Source: Gammaproteobacteria bacterium
GTDB taxonomy: Bacteria > Pseudomonadota > Gammaproteobacteria > Ga0077536
Length of the DNA: 64,000 nt
Assembly (NCBI GenBank): GCA_021773835.1
Contig: JAJFJQ010000062.1
Coordinates: forward strand, 62,001-126,000
Direction: 5' to 3'
Shown here: in pieces, positions 18,541 to 26,777 of the stretch
Numbering within the stretch: position 1 is the stretch's first letter
Layout: each line of letters opens with the position of its first letter
Position numbers and translations under genes: made by a program
Notes under the pieces: generated by a model
What the model was told of the DNA's origin: nothing
Database searches by the model: none
Seen by the model: only the letters and a program-made list of their open reading frames with translations

Positions 18541-19291
18541 AGTATTTCGGTGCGCGTTTCTCCCGAAAGGCATTCACCCCTTCTGTAAAATCCGTGCTCG
18601 CGCGTACCCGGTCGCCTTGCGTCTGCTCGGCCGCCTCGCGCGCCAAAATCGCCTCGGCGGCGCCCTCCGATATGTGCTGTTTGACAGCTTGCACCGCAGC
18701 CGGACTATTGGCAGCGATAGTTTCAGCGATTGATAGTGCTTGCTCGATGAGTTCGCCGCTTGGAACGATATCGTTAATTAGGCCGATCCGTTGCGCTGCT
18801 TCTGCATCGATCATCTCCGCCGTTAATAACAGCTTCATGGCGTGTACATAGCCGATTTGATGCACAAGCTTTGCCGTCGCGCCGCCGAACGGGTAGATGC
18901 CCCATTTCACTTCGGGTAGGCCGAAACGTGCGTGTGGCGCGGCGAGACGGATATCGCTGGATAGCATGAGTTCCACACCGCCGCCGGCACACACGCCATT
19001 GACCGCGGCGATGATCGGCTTCGGGTAACTGGACGTCTTGAGCAATGAGCGATTGACCATGCGCGAGGTTTCTACGCTGGCACTCAAGTCGCCGCTAACG
19101 TCGGCGCCGGCAGTGAATGCCTTCTCACCTGCGCCGGTCAATATAATCGCCCGACAGTCTGACGTTTCTAGCTCGTCCCAGTAGGCGACGAGTTCCGCCA
19201 TCATCGCGCGACTCATGGCGTTGTGCTTCGGTAGGTTGTCGATAGTGATGAGGGCGATTTGGGGGCGTGGATATTCAATCGAGATCGGCAT
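18539..19291 (-). CDS. Enoyl-CoA hydratase/isomerase family protein
   Basis: This 250-residue crotonase-fold protein starts at the ATG at 19291 (MPISIEYPRP), which has AGAAGG nine bases upstream; the longer reading frame to 19438 lies over the neighbouring gene and is unlikely. The oxyanion-hole pieces are KHNAMS and AFTAGADVSG, and the GGGVELMLSSDIRLA and FGLPEVKWGIYPFGG blocks carry the positions of the two catalytic Glu residues of true hydratases (here E in GGGVE and E in LPE). It probably hydrates a short- or medium-chain enoyl-CoA. It follows the quinone oxidoreductase gene by 11 bases on the same strand. Confidence 0.88.
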   Translation of the reverse strand: MPISIEYPRPQIALITIDNLPKHNAMSRAMMAELVAYWDELETSDCRAIILTGAGEKAFTAGADVSGDLSASVETSRMVNRSLLKTSSYPKPIIAAVNGVCAGGGVELMLSSDIRLAAPHARFGLPEVKWGIYPFGGATAKLVHQIGYVHAMKLLLTAEMIDAEAAQRIGLINDIVPSGELIEQALSIAETIAANSPAAVQAVKQHISEGAAEAILAREAAEQTQGDRVRASTDFTEGVNAFREKRAPKY

Positions 19292-19302
19292 AACGGTACC
19301 TT

Positions 19303-20286
19303 CTAAGTTGTTTTGTGCGGTAACACGAGAATACGCCCATGCGCGCGTCGTTTGGTCAGTAATTGAATCGCTTCGACCCCGCGCTCGAGCGGTAGCGTAT
19401 GGGTCACAAGTGGTCGCAGCCGACCCTCGGCATACCATTGCAGGAGAGAGGCGACGGAAGATTGAAGTTTATCCGGGGCGTACCAGCGAAAATAACGTAG
19501 CGCCGAGCCCGACGCTGTGCGGTTTTTAACCAATAATCGATTTGCCGGGATCTTAGGCACGCCGCCAACAAAGCCGACATGTACGTACCGCCCGCCCCAA
19601 GCGAGAGAAGATAATGCCGGATCGAAAAGTGCTCCGCCTACGGGGTCAAAGCAAACATCGACGCCGCGATCATTGGTTAGCGCCATCACGCGAGCTTTGA
19701 GGTCTTCGTGGCTGTAATCGATGGTCTCGTCGGCGCCGTGCTCGCGCGCGACGTCTAATTTTTCTTTGGTACTCGCGCAAGCAATTACCCGCGCGCCAAA
19801 TGCCTTGCCGATCTCAACGGCGGTTAGGCCAACCCCGCCGGCCGCACCGAGCACAAGTAAGGTCTCACCTGATTCGAGATGGCCCTGCCAACGCAGCGCG
19901 ACATCCGAGGAAAAGTAGGCGATCGGAAACGCCCCAGCGTCGAAAAAATTCATTCCCGGCGGCACAATCCATGTATCGGCTTGCTCCGCGACCGCTAATT
20001 CCGCCATCCCGCCGTAATTCAGCAATGCCATGACTCGATCGCCCAGTTGGAACCCGCCGACTTCACTTCCGCACGCAACGACGGTGCCAGCAGCTTCTAA
20101 CCCCGGCGCGAATGGAAATGGTGGCTTAGTTTGATAATTGCCTGCGACCATAATCGCGTCGGCATAATTGACCGCCGTGGCCTCGACATCAATCAAGATC
20201 TGGGTTGCACTCGGTACGGGTGGCTCAACTTCTGCAAGCTCTAATTGGTCTAAATCGCCCCACTCGCGGCAGATCAATGCGCGCAC
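19303..20286 (-). CDS. NADPH:quinone oxidoreductase-like zinc-independent alcohol dehydrogenase family protein
   Basis: This 327-residue medium-chain dehydrogenase/reductase is of the quinone oxidoreductase type. The GroES-like N-terminal part has FPFAPGLEAAGTV and GDRVMALLNYGGMAE, and the Rossmann part has LGAAGGVGLTAVEIGKAFG near 149-167 followed by REHGADETIDY. The structural and catalytic zinc Cys ligands of classical alcohol dehydrogenases are absent, as expected for QOR. Such enzymes reduce quinones or enoyl substrates with NADPH. It is first in a two-gene minus-strand unit with the enoyl-CoA hydratase, so a role in acyl-CoA metabolism is possible but not shown. Confidence 0.88.
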   Translation of the reverse strand: MRALICREWGDLDQLELAEVEPPVPSATQILIDVEATAVNYADAIMVAGNYQTKPPFPFAPGLEAAGTVVACGSEVGGFQLGDRVMALLNYGGMAELAVAEQADTWIVPPGMNFFDAGAFPIAYFSSDVALRWQGHLESGETLLVLGAAGGVGLTAVEIGKAFGARVIACASTKEKLDVAREHGADETIDYSHEDLKARVMALTNDRGVDVCFDPVGGALFDPALSSLAWGGRYVHVGFVGGVPKIPANRLLVKNRTASGSALRYFRWYAPDKLQSSVASLLQWYAEGRLRPLVTHTLPLERGVEAIQLLTKRRAHGRILVLPHKTT

Positions 20287-20450
20287 TGTGTTTCCCTCTA
20301 TGGTCGAGCGCTTAGTTTACCTGAAGCGGTAGCTCGGCGTGTTATACCAATCTCGGCAATTCGGCGCTGACGAATGCACGCGGCCTTCGCTAAACATATC
20401 CGTGTGTTGGTCGATTACCTTTGCTGACATCTACTTTTACGGGAATTCGA

Positions 20451-21455
20451 ATGCGCGATCGGTCAATTCCGGCCAACGGACCAGTGGGGGGAAGTTACGC
20501 CGCCAGATACGGTCATCTTGATCTGTTTCATGACGTTGACCTGGACGCTATATCAGAGCTCTTGGATACGGCTCAGGAAATCGACATTCCTGCCGGGCAC
20601 ACGGTTTTAGAAGAAGGTGCATTTAACGACGCTATCCACATCATATTAGATGGAGAGCTTGACGTTCGGCTAGGGGCCGTAAATGCGGCACCGCTACTGT
20701 CACTTGGTGTCGGTGCGTGCGTTGGGGAGCTCTCGATCCTAAGCCAACTGAACGTCTCGGCCTATGTCGTCGCAGTTCGTGAGTCGCATCTGCTTGTAAT
20801 TCAAGATGACCTCTTGTGGTCAATCATTGGCGCATCCCACGAATTCGCGGGTAATTTGCTGAAGGTATTGTCGGGGCGCGTGCGCGATAACAATAATCGT
20901 CTGACCGTAAGTATCAATGCCCAGGAGCGGTTTGCGCGGGCGTCCCGGGTCGACTCGATCACCGGTCTTTTCAACCGCCACTGGCTCGATGAAGTCCTTG
21001 AGCGGCAACGTAGCCGCTGCGCGGCTGAAGGACGTACGTTCAGCTTAATACTGATCGATATTGACCACTTTAAGCGAATCAACGATCGCTACGGACATTT
21101 AGTCGGTGATGACGCCCTAAAAACGATTGCGAGTCACTTGCACAATTGCACCCGACCTATTGACCTCGCCGCGCGCTTCGGTGGTGATGAGTTCGCCGTC
21201 CTGCTCCCAGGGGTAGGTATCTCGGAAGCCAAATTCATCGGCGAACGTATGCGTGCCGAAATCGAACAGGACGATGTATTGTGTTCATTCGGCGGTTTGC
21301 GGTTGACGGTCTCCTTGGGCATCGCCGAACTCGACACCCACGATTCCGCGCAAGATCTTCTCTACAAAGCTGATCGTGCCTTATATGAAGCCAAGCATCG
21401 AGGACGCAACTGTGCGGTAAGTGCATCCGAACTGCAGCCGATCGCACTGGCTTAG
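20451..21455 (+). CDS. Diguanylate cyclase with N-terminal cyclic-nucleotide-binding-like domain
   Basis: This 334-residue protein (from the ATG at 20451; a TTG at 20421 is less likely) has a cNMP-binding-like beta roll (about residues 20-135) and a C-terminal GGDEF domain (about 165-325). The active motif GGDEF is intact at 244-248 and the inhibitory I-site RxxD (RPID, 235-238) is five residues in front, so it should make c-di-GMP and be feedback inhibited. In the phosphate-binding cassette (GELSILSQLNVSA) the usual PRSA-type Arg is replaced, so cyclic nucleotide binding is doubtful. No membrane segment is present, so it is cytoplasmic. It is probably monocistronic. Confidence 0.9.
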   Translation: MRDRSIPANGPVGGSYAARYGHLDLFHDVDLDAISELLDTAQEIDIPAGHTVLEEGAFNDAIHIILDGELDVRLGAVNAAPLLSLGVGACVGELSILSQLNVSAYVVAVRESHLLVIQDDLLWSIIGASHEFAGNLLKVLSGRVRDNNNRLTVSINAQERFARASRVDSITGLFNRHWLDEVLERQRSRCAAEGRTFSLILIDIDHFKRINDRYGHLVGDDALKTIASHLHNCTRPIDLAARFGGDEFAVLLPGVGISEAKFIGERMRAEIEQDDVLCSFGGLRLTVSLGIAELDTHDSAQDLLYKADRALYEAKHRGRNCAVSASELQPIALA

Positions 21456-21749
21456 TGTGATCGGAATGCGATGAGGTTTGACCGCTGTGCGTGGCGCTCG
21501 AGACCACGCGGATTCACTCTAATCAGATAAATCAGGCGCCGACCGATTCCTGGTGTGGTGTTCTCGGTCTCGGATTGGCGAACTCGATATCGGCCGGACG
21601 TTAAATTCGGCATAATCTGCCTACGCGGCTGCCCCGTCTATACAAGTAGACTACTTGAGCGTTGTTTTCGCCGGGCCGGTGTCGCTAGATTAGGCTGTCA
21701 GTGCGAGTCATTGACGAGCGCAACTTCAACGTTAATCAAAGAGCAGGGC
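21456..21749. other. Intergenic region after the diguanylate cyclase gene
   Basis: About 294 bases without a convincing gene. GCGTGG (21489-21494) and CCACGC (21504-21509) form a six-base hairpin with a nine-base loop just after the cyclase stop, without a T-run. A CATAAT hexamer at 21611-21616 could be a -10 box for the next gene but no matching -35 is visible. A reading frame continuous with the next gene extends back to 21555, but its composition and lack of ribosome site argue against translation. Confidence 0.35.
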
Positions 21750-22136
21750 ATGGACGGGACTGAAAGCAAGAAGATCGCTCAGGCGTGGGTTGATTTCCAA
21801 AAAAACTGGTGGGCTTGGGATAGGCTCGATGAGCTGTGCCGCAAAGACCCAAAAAGCACTTGGACGGTATTGACCGATCTGGTCGAGGTCGCCGACGGCA
21901 ATGAATTACTGGAAGACATAGGCGTAGGACCATTGGAGGACTTCATCAATTACTACGCTTCCGATTACATTGATAAATTAGAATCTGCTGCGGCATCAAA
22001 CGAGGCCTTATCGACGGCATTATCTTATGCTCAATTACGTGATCCCAACCACGAGTTATGCGATCGTATAGCAGCGCTTGGCTGTCGTATTCCGACAGCC
22101 TCCGGCAAGGCTGATAACGACGAAGACGCGTCATGA
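21750..22136 (+). CDS. Small uncharacterised acidic protein, DUF6869-like
   Basis: This is a 128-residue cytoplasmic protein with no signal or membrane segment. The pattern of a Trp-rich N-terminal helix (FQKNWWAWDRLDEL), a central PxxxWxVLxDLV segment and a GVGPLEDFINYY motif near residues 60-71 resembles the uncharacterised DUF6869 proteins. This family assignment is from memory of the motif, not a search. The ATG at 21750 follows GAGCAGG. It is the first of three closely spaced plus-strand genes (with a 359-codon frame and a glycosyltransferase). Function unknown. Confidence 0.65.
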   Translation: MDGTESKKIAQAWVDFQKNWWAWDRLDELCRKDPKSTWTVLTDLVEVADGNELLEDIGVGPLEDFINYYASDYIDKLESAAASNEALSTALSYAQLRDPNHELCDRIAALGCRIPTASGKADNDEDAS

Positions 22137-22182
22137 ACTTACCTGCGCCGGCGCTTACCGTGGATGCTTAGGTGCACTTAGG

Positions 22183-23157
22183 ATGTCCGCCTCGACAATG
22201 GATCTCGAAGCTGTACTGGAAGCGCAACTAAATGATGCTGGCTGCGGATTTAGTATCGGCTCATTTGGTGCGGTTGCGGAATTCTTCCGTCGCGAAGACG
22301 AGCAAGTGTCGGCGGGTTCTAACGACAAATTTACTGTTTCCACCGATCGGGGTGCGATCCGGATCCGTCTGCGCAACGATGTTCAACCACTGGCCTACGA
22401 GACCCTGAGCTCGCGCAAAAATTATTGGTTACACGGTCTCGCACTGTGTCTCCCAATCGCTGAAGGCGCTGGCAGCGCTAGAATTAGGATTACCGAGCTT
22501 GGTGATGATAGCGATGCGATTCGGTCAGATGATCGTCACGGTGTTCTGTTCGACCTTGGCTTAGGCGCGGCGAACGTTGATTTCTGTGTTCGCAGCTCAG
22601 ATCCCGACCTAGTTAAAATACTCCGCCAGGCGGCCGGCAGCTCGTTGCTGGCGCCGGACAGCGACACAATGAAGAAGATTACCCATGCGAGCCCGCATCG
22701 TGTCGTCTTATCAAGTCTTGGGCGGGTCGAGGTATACCAGCCGATCGGTCATGAGCGGACGCCGGAAGGCCCTCACACTCACCTCTTACCGAAACTGATC
22801 CGCACCGGTCGTACGCACGACGCAAAGATACCCATCCCACGTGGATACTTACCCTGCCTCAATGTGTATCCGGCCAGTCCCTTGTTTGACAATCTTGGAG
22901 TGCCTCGCGCATACGACCGATCGAGCCATCTAGCCTTCGACGCATTATTAAAGCGATGGGGCGCGAATGATTACGTGGCGCAAAAAGATCAGATATTGCG
23001 CTCCGTCAGAGAGGAAATCGAGCCAGCCTCGATTAGTCTGCCGAGAAATCGACTGCGGCGATCCGCAGTTCGTATTGCCCTACGCCAGCTCGCATTTGAT
23101 CATGCAATTAGCGATAGGGTTAGTCGGTGGCGTAGCTATTTTGATCCGGATCACTGA
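22183..23157 (+). CDS. Uncharacterised protein, DUF6925-like
   Basis: This is a soluble protein of 324 residues if started at the ATG at 22183 (another ATG is at 22198). The visible pattern includes LRITELGDDSDAIRSDDR-like sequence, a FDLGLGAANVDFCVRSSD block, a HRVVLSSLGRVEVYQPI block followed by PEGPHTHLLPKL, and an IPIPRGYLPCLNVYP block. I recall similar blocks in the DUF6925 family, which has no known activity. The HTH-containing stretch and conserved acidic residues hint at a metal or ligand site, but this is speculation. It is separated from the next gene by three bases. Confidence 0.65.
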   Translation: MSASTMDLEAVLEAQLNDAGCGFSIGSFGAVAEFFRREDEQVSAGSNDKFTVSTDRGAIRIRLRNDVQPLAYETLSSRKNYWLHGLALCLPIAEGAGSARIRITELGDDSDAIRSDDRHGVLFDLGLGAANVDFCVRSSDPDLVKILRQAAGSSLLAPDSDTMKKITHASPHRVVLSSLGRVEVYQPIGHERTPEGPHTHLLPKLIRTGRTHDAKIPIPRGYLPCLNVYPASPLFDNLGVPRAYDRSSHLAFDALLKRWGANDYVAQKDQILRSVREEIEPASISLPRNRLRRSAVRIALRQLAFDHAISDRVSRWRSYFDPDH

Positions 23158-23160
23158 GCA

Positions 23161-23928
23161 ATGTGTAAAACCGCTAACACGGGCGCCGTGTTAACTTCCA
23201 CGCCGGTCACGTATTCCGTCGTTATCCCGGCCTATAACGAGGCACCGTTTTTACCGGATACGCTAGCCGCTGTAGGCGCCGCGATGCGCACGGTGGACGT
23301 ACCTGGCGAGGTCATCGTCGTCGACAATAATAGCAGCGACGAAACGGCGGGCGTTGCACAAGCGTACGGCGTACGTGTTGTCTTTGAGCCGATCAACCAG
23401 ATTTCGCGTGCCCGAAACGCAGGTGCCGGTGCCGCCAATGGGAAATTCCTGATCTTTATCGATGCCGATACCATGATACCGGCATCGCTGCTCAACCGCG
23501 CGTTGGAGGCTCTGGAAAGTGAATTAGTCTGTGGCGGCGGCGCTGGGGTGGAGATAAACCATCCAAGTCGAATAGCAAATACAGCCGTCGAACTATGGAC
23601 TCAGATCGGGAAAGTAGCCCGGCTTGCGGCGGGTTGCTTTGTGTATTGCCGAAAGGACGCCTTCGAAGCAGTTGGTGGTTTTAGCGAGGAGGTCTTCGCT
23701 AGCGAGGAAATTTGGCTTTCTTTGGCTTTAAGGAAGTGGGGTCGTGCCAACCAACAGACATTCCTGATCTTAGATGATGCCGTGACAACGTCTGCGCGCA
23801 AGATTGAATGGTTAAGCGGATTCGACATCGCTAAGCAGATGCTCGTGTTATTGATATTTCCGTTAGCCGTCCGGAGGAAGCGATTTTGCCGCACTTGGTA
23901 TAACCGTCCGAACAAGGATCGGAAGTAA
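23161..23928 (+). CDS. Family 2 glycosyltransferase
   Basis: This 255-residue GT-A fold enzyme has the nucleotide-sugar binding start SVVIPAYNEAPFL (about 19-31), VDNNSSDETA (54-63), the acceptor-side ARNAGAGAANG block and the metal-binding DAD motif at 101-103. A hydrophobic C-terminal segment (about 225-240) followed by a basic tail could sit at the membrane. Family 2 enzymes transfer sugars to lipids or polysaccharides; the donor and acceptor here are unknown. The gene starts three bases after the previous stop, so it is probably translated from the same message as the uncharacterised gene upstream. Confidence 0.85.
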   Translation: MCKTANTGAVLTSTPVTYSVVIPAYNEAPFLPDTLAAVGAAMRTVDVPGEVIVVDNNSSDETAGVAQAYGVRVVFEPINQISRARNAGAGAANGKFLIFIDADTMIPASLLNRALEALESELVCGGGAGVEINHPSRIANTAVELWTQIGKVARLAAGCFVYCRKDAFEAVGGFSEEVFASEEIWLSLALRKWGRANQQTFLILDDAVTTSARKIEWLSGFDIAKQMLVLLIFPLAVRRKRFCRTWYNRPNKDRK

Positions 23929-24018
23929 CCAGCGCAAACTTCGTGCGCCACGCGCGGGGGTTATATACAATCCAGACCCTGAAGCGGCAATTATGCTCAT
24001 GGCGCAGGACTAATCGAT

Positions 24019-24927
24019 ATGAATGATTTCGTGGAAATTGTCGACGTGGGACCACGTGATGGGATCCAAAGCCAGTCAACTTTATTGGATACCGACACGA
24101 AAATTGAGTTTATTGAGCGTCTAATCGATGCTGGCGTGCGGCGGATCGAAGCGGCGAGCTTCGTGAATCCGAAGCGCGTACCGCAGATGGCCGACGTGGA
24201 TGAGCTTGTCAGTCGATTACAAAAACATGATCACGTCAAATACATCGGGCTCGTGTTGAATCGCCGCGGATTTGATCGAGCTGTACAGAGCGGCATCGAT
24301 CAAATCAATTGCACCACGGTTGCCAGTGAGACGTTTTGCCAGCGCAACCAAGGCGCAAGCGTCGACGAAATGTTTCGCACCATTGCCGAAATTGTGGTCG
24401 AAGCACAGGCCGCGAAGCAGTTCGTTGGGGTGACTATCGCCGCGAGTTTTGGTTGCCCATTCGAAGGCGAAATTGCCCCACAGCGGGTCGCCACAATGGC
24501 GCGTCAATTCGCGGATTTGGGCGTCGATGAGATCGCGCTGGCAGATACCATCGGCGTTGCCGTCCCGTCAGACGTTAGCCGGTTACTAGAACTTGTCATG
24601 CCGGAGATTGGAGCAATCCCGCTACGCGTTCATTTTCACAATACGCGAAATACCGGGGTCGCAAACGCCTATGCCGCTATTCAAGCTGGGGTCCGCATCA
24701 TCGATGCGAGTTGCGGCGGCGTTGGTGGGTGCCCATTTGCGCCAGGCGCGACCGGCAACGTCGCGACCGAAGATATTCTATACATGCTACAGCGAATGGG
24801 GATTGGAACCGGGATTTCAATCGAAAAGATCATAGCAACCGCAAAATGGTTGGAGGGTCCCTTGGGATCGGCGATGCCGGCAATGGTAAGTCGTGCCGGC
24901 CTATTTCCACCTGTCGCGGCGGCATAA
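24019..24927 (+). CDS. mvaB: Hydroxymethylglutaryl-CoA lyase
   Basis: This 302-residue TIM-barrel enzyme splits HMG-CoA into acetyl-CoA and acetoacetate, the last step of leucine breakdown. Visible landmarks are the metal and substrate site VGPRDGIQSQ (10-19), SFVNPKRVPQMAD (47-59), the metal ligands HFHN (205-208), and the family signature GGVGGCPFAPGATGN with the catalytic Cys C238. Length is standard. It runs tail to tail with a GntR-family regulator gene, with a one-base gap. No other leucine catabolism genes are in the window. Confidence 0.92.
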   Translation: MNDFVEIVDVGPRDGIQSQSTLLDTDTKIEFIERLIDAGVRRIEAASFVNPKRVPQMADVDELVSRLQKHDHVKYIGLVLNRRGFDRAVQSGIDQINCTTVASETFCQRNQGASVDEMFRTIAEIVVEAQAAKQFVGVTIAASFGCPFEGEIAPQRVATMARQFADLGVDEIALADTIGVAVPSDVSRLLELVMPEIGAIPLRVHFHNTRNTGVANAYAAIQAGVRIIDASCGGVGGCPFAPGATGNVATEDILYMLQRMGIGTGISIEKIIATAKWLEGPLGSAMPAMVSRAGLFPPVAAA

Positions 24928-24928
24928 T

Positions 24929-25573
24929 TTACTCGGTTCGCTTAAATGCAAACAGGCGTTGCGCCGCTGATAAATGCGTTTCCATAACCTGTTGCGCCCA
25001 ATGTGGATCGCGCGATCGAAAGGCATCGATTAATTCCCTGTGGTGGTGATTACTGCGCTCGATATCTCGATCTGAATATTTTTCAAACGTTTGCAAGGTC
25101 ACCGGGATCTCTACCAACCAAGAAAGCATTTTTGACAAGCGTTCGCTGCGTGACGCGTCGAGGATCGCACCGTGGAATCGGTGGTTTGCTTCGAAAATCG
25201 CCGTCGTATCGCGTTCGCCGCTGTAAGCCAAAAGGGCGTCAATAAGGTCCGCGCATTCCACCAGTACCGCAATTTCGTCCTCAACTATTCGCGTCGCTGC
25301 ACGGAACGCGGCCTGGCCTTCGAGGATGGCTCGAAGCGTATAAATTTCTTCGACGTCTTCAAGTGTCCAGGAAGTGACATACGCGCCCCGATTCGGTGCG
25401 AATTCAACCAGTTGTTCTGCGTTGAGTCGCCGTAGAGCCTCTCGCACGGGCGTACGGCTGGCGCCGGTATCTTGCGCGACGACTTCCTCTTTGAGGTGCG
25501 TTCCGGGCGAGTAATCACCGGAAATGATCCGATCGCGGATCGCCTGATAGGTTATGTCGGCGATTTTGCTCAT
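24929..25573 (-). CDS. GntR-family transcriptional regulator (FadR/FCD subfamily)
   Basis: This 214-residue regulator has an N-terminal winged helix-turn-helix (residues about 5-72; REALRRLNAEQLVEFAPNRGAYV is the recognition and wing part) and an all-helical FCD ligand-binding domain (about 80-205) with the metal-type residues D/H…H (ANHRFHGAIL and NHHHRELIDA). FCD regulators usually bind small organic acids or sugars acids and repress nearby catabolic genes. It is convergent with the HMG-CoA lyase gene, which is a possible but unproven target. Confidence 0.9.
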   Translation of the reverse strand: MSKIADITYQAIRDRIISGDYSPGTHLKEEVVAQDTGASRTPVREALRRLNAEQLVEFAPNRGAYVTSWTLEDVEEIYTLRAILEGQAAFRAATRIVEDEIAVLVECADLIDALLAYSGERDTTAIFEANHRFHGAILDASRSERLSKMLSWLVEIPVTLQTFEKYSDRDIERSNHHHRELIDAFRSRDPHWAQQVMETHLSAAQRLFAFKRTE

Positions 25574-25647
25574 GCTTCCCGGATTCTACCAACATTCCGC
25601 GTCATTCGGTCAGTACCTCGGGTCGCGCAGTGTCGTCGTAAAGCGAT

Positions 25648-26625
25648 CTAGTTGCGCTCAATTCCAGCGTAAAGCTTTGCTAAGGCGCGTTTCCAAAGCT
25701 TTGCAGGCCGCGCCGGACTGCCACCCCATACGCCGGCTTCACCGATGTTTTTGGTTACCATTGACTGACCAAGTACCGTAACGCCATCGGCGATATCGAT
25801 ATGCCCCACTAATCCCGTTTGGCCAGCGAGCACGACGTCGTTGCCGAGACGCGAACTACCGGAAATTCCGCATTGGGCAACGAGTAGGCAACGTTCCCCG
25901 ATCTCGACATTGTGGGCCACCATGACGGCGTTATCGATCTTCGACCCTTGCTTGATCCTAGTTGACGTAAAACGGCCGCGGTCGATACTTGAGTTTGCAC
26001 CGATCTCCACATCTGCTTCGACGACAACGTTGCCAACGTGCGGAATCTTGACATGGGTTTGCGCGTGTTTGATATAGCCAAAACCGTCGCCACCAACGAC
26101 GACGCCTGGCTGCAGAATCACACGGTCACCGATCTCACTATCTTCACGCACGACACAGTTGGCATGGAACAGACAGTCGTTACCGATCTCGACACGGTCT
26201 GAAATGACGCAGCCAGCACTAATTTGGCTACGCTCTCCGATGGTCGTATGTGCACCGATAACCACGTGGGCACCGATTACCGCGGACCCAGCAAGACTCG
26301 CCGTCGTGTCGATCACGGCACTTGGATGTATGTTTGTCGTCTGTGGCGCGTTTGGTTTGGCATAAAGTTTCGCAATCATTGCGATCGCATAATTCGGATC
26401 ATCATGAAAAAGATTGGCCTTACCTTCGACTGGACAATCGCGAAGCGTGACGAACGCACACATATTCGAGGCCGCCGCCGTATCTACTACCTGTGGGCTT
26501 GCGACAAAAGAAAGATGGCCGGCGAGATTGTCCGATAATCCGCACAGCCCTGCGATCTGTAGCTCGCCGTCACCGTCATAATCCAATGAGAATTCGTGTG
26601 CAATCTGAGCCAGGCTATAGGCCAT
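25648..26625 (-). CDS. lpxD: UDP-3-O-acylglucosamine N-acyltransferase
   Basis: LpxD adds the second 3-hydroxyacyl chain (from acyl-ACP) to UDP-3-O-acylglucosamine in lipid A synthesis. The 325-residue form starting at 26625 (MAYSLAQIA) has AGGAG seven bases upstream; the reading frame continues to 26703 but that part lacks a ribosome site. The N-terminal uridine-binding domain (1-100) is followed by hexapeptide repeats of a left-handed beta-helix (about 105-300). The catalytic His is H238 in MVAHNVEIGE, equivalent to H239 of E. coli LpxD. It is not next to fabZ, lpxA or lpxB, as is usual, so it may be a second copy. Confidence 0.9.
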   Translation of the reverse strand: MAYSLAQIAHEFSLDYDGDGELQIAGLCGLSDNLAGHLSFVASPQVVDTAAASNMCAFVTLRDCPVEGKANLFHDDPNYAIAMIAKLYAKPNAPQTTNIHPSAVIDTTASLAGSAVIGAHVVIGAHTTIGERSQISAGCVISDRVEIGNDCLFHANCVVREDSEIGDRVILQPGVVVGGDGFGYIKHAQTHVKIPHVGNVVVEADVEIGANSSIDRGRFTSTRIKQGSKIDNAVMVAHNVEIGERCLLVAQCGISGSSRLGNDVVLAGQTGLVGHIDIADGVTVLGQSMVTKNIGEAGVWGGSPARPAKLWKRALAKLYAGIERN

Positions 26626-26777
26626 CTCGCTCTCCTGGGGAATGATTTTTTCTTCGAGCTTTAATGTTCGCGCATGTCTCGCAATATTGGTATCCCTAAT
26701 CATGATAAATTATGCCGCTGGATCAAAACTATCCGACACTCAAGGGCAAACCTCGGGCACAGAGCAGGAGAAAGCAC

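Noticed and set aside
19292-19438. N-terminal extension of the enoyl-CoA hydratase
   Set aside because: It overlaps the end of the quinone oxidoreductase gene and lacks family similarity; the ATG at 19291 has a good ribosome site.
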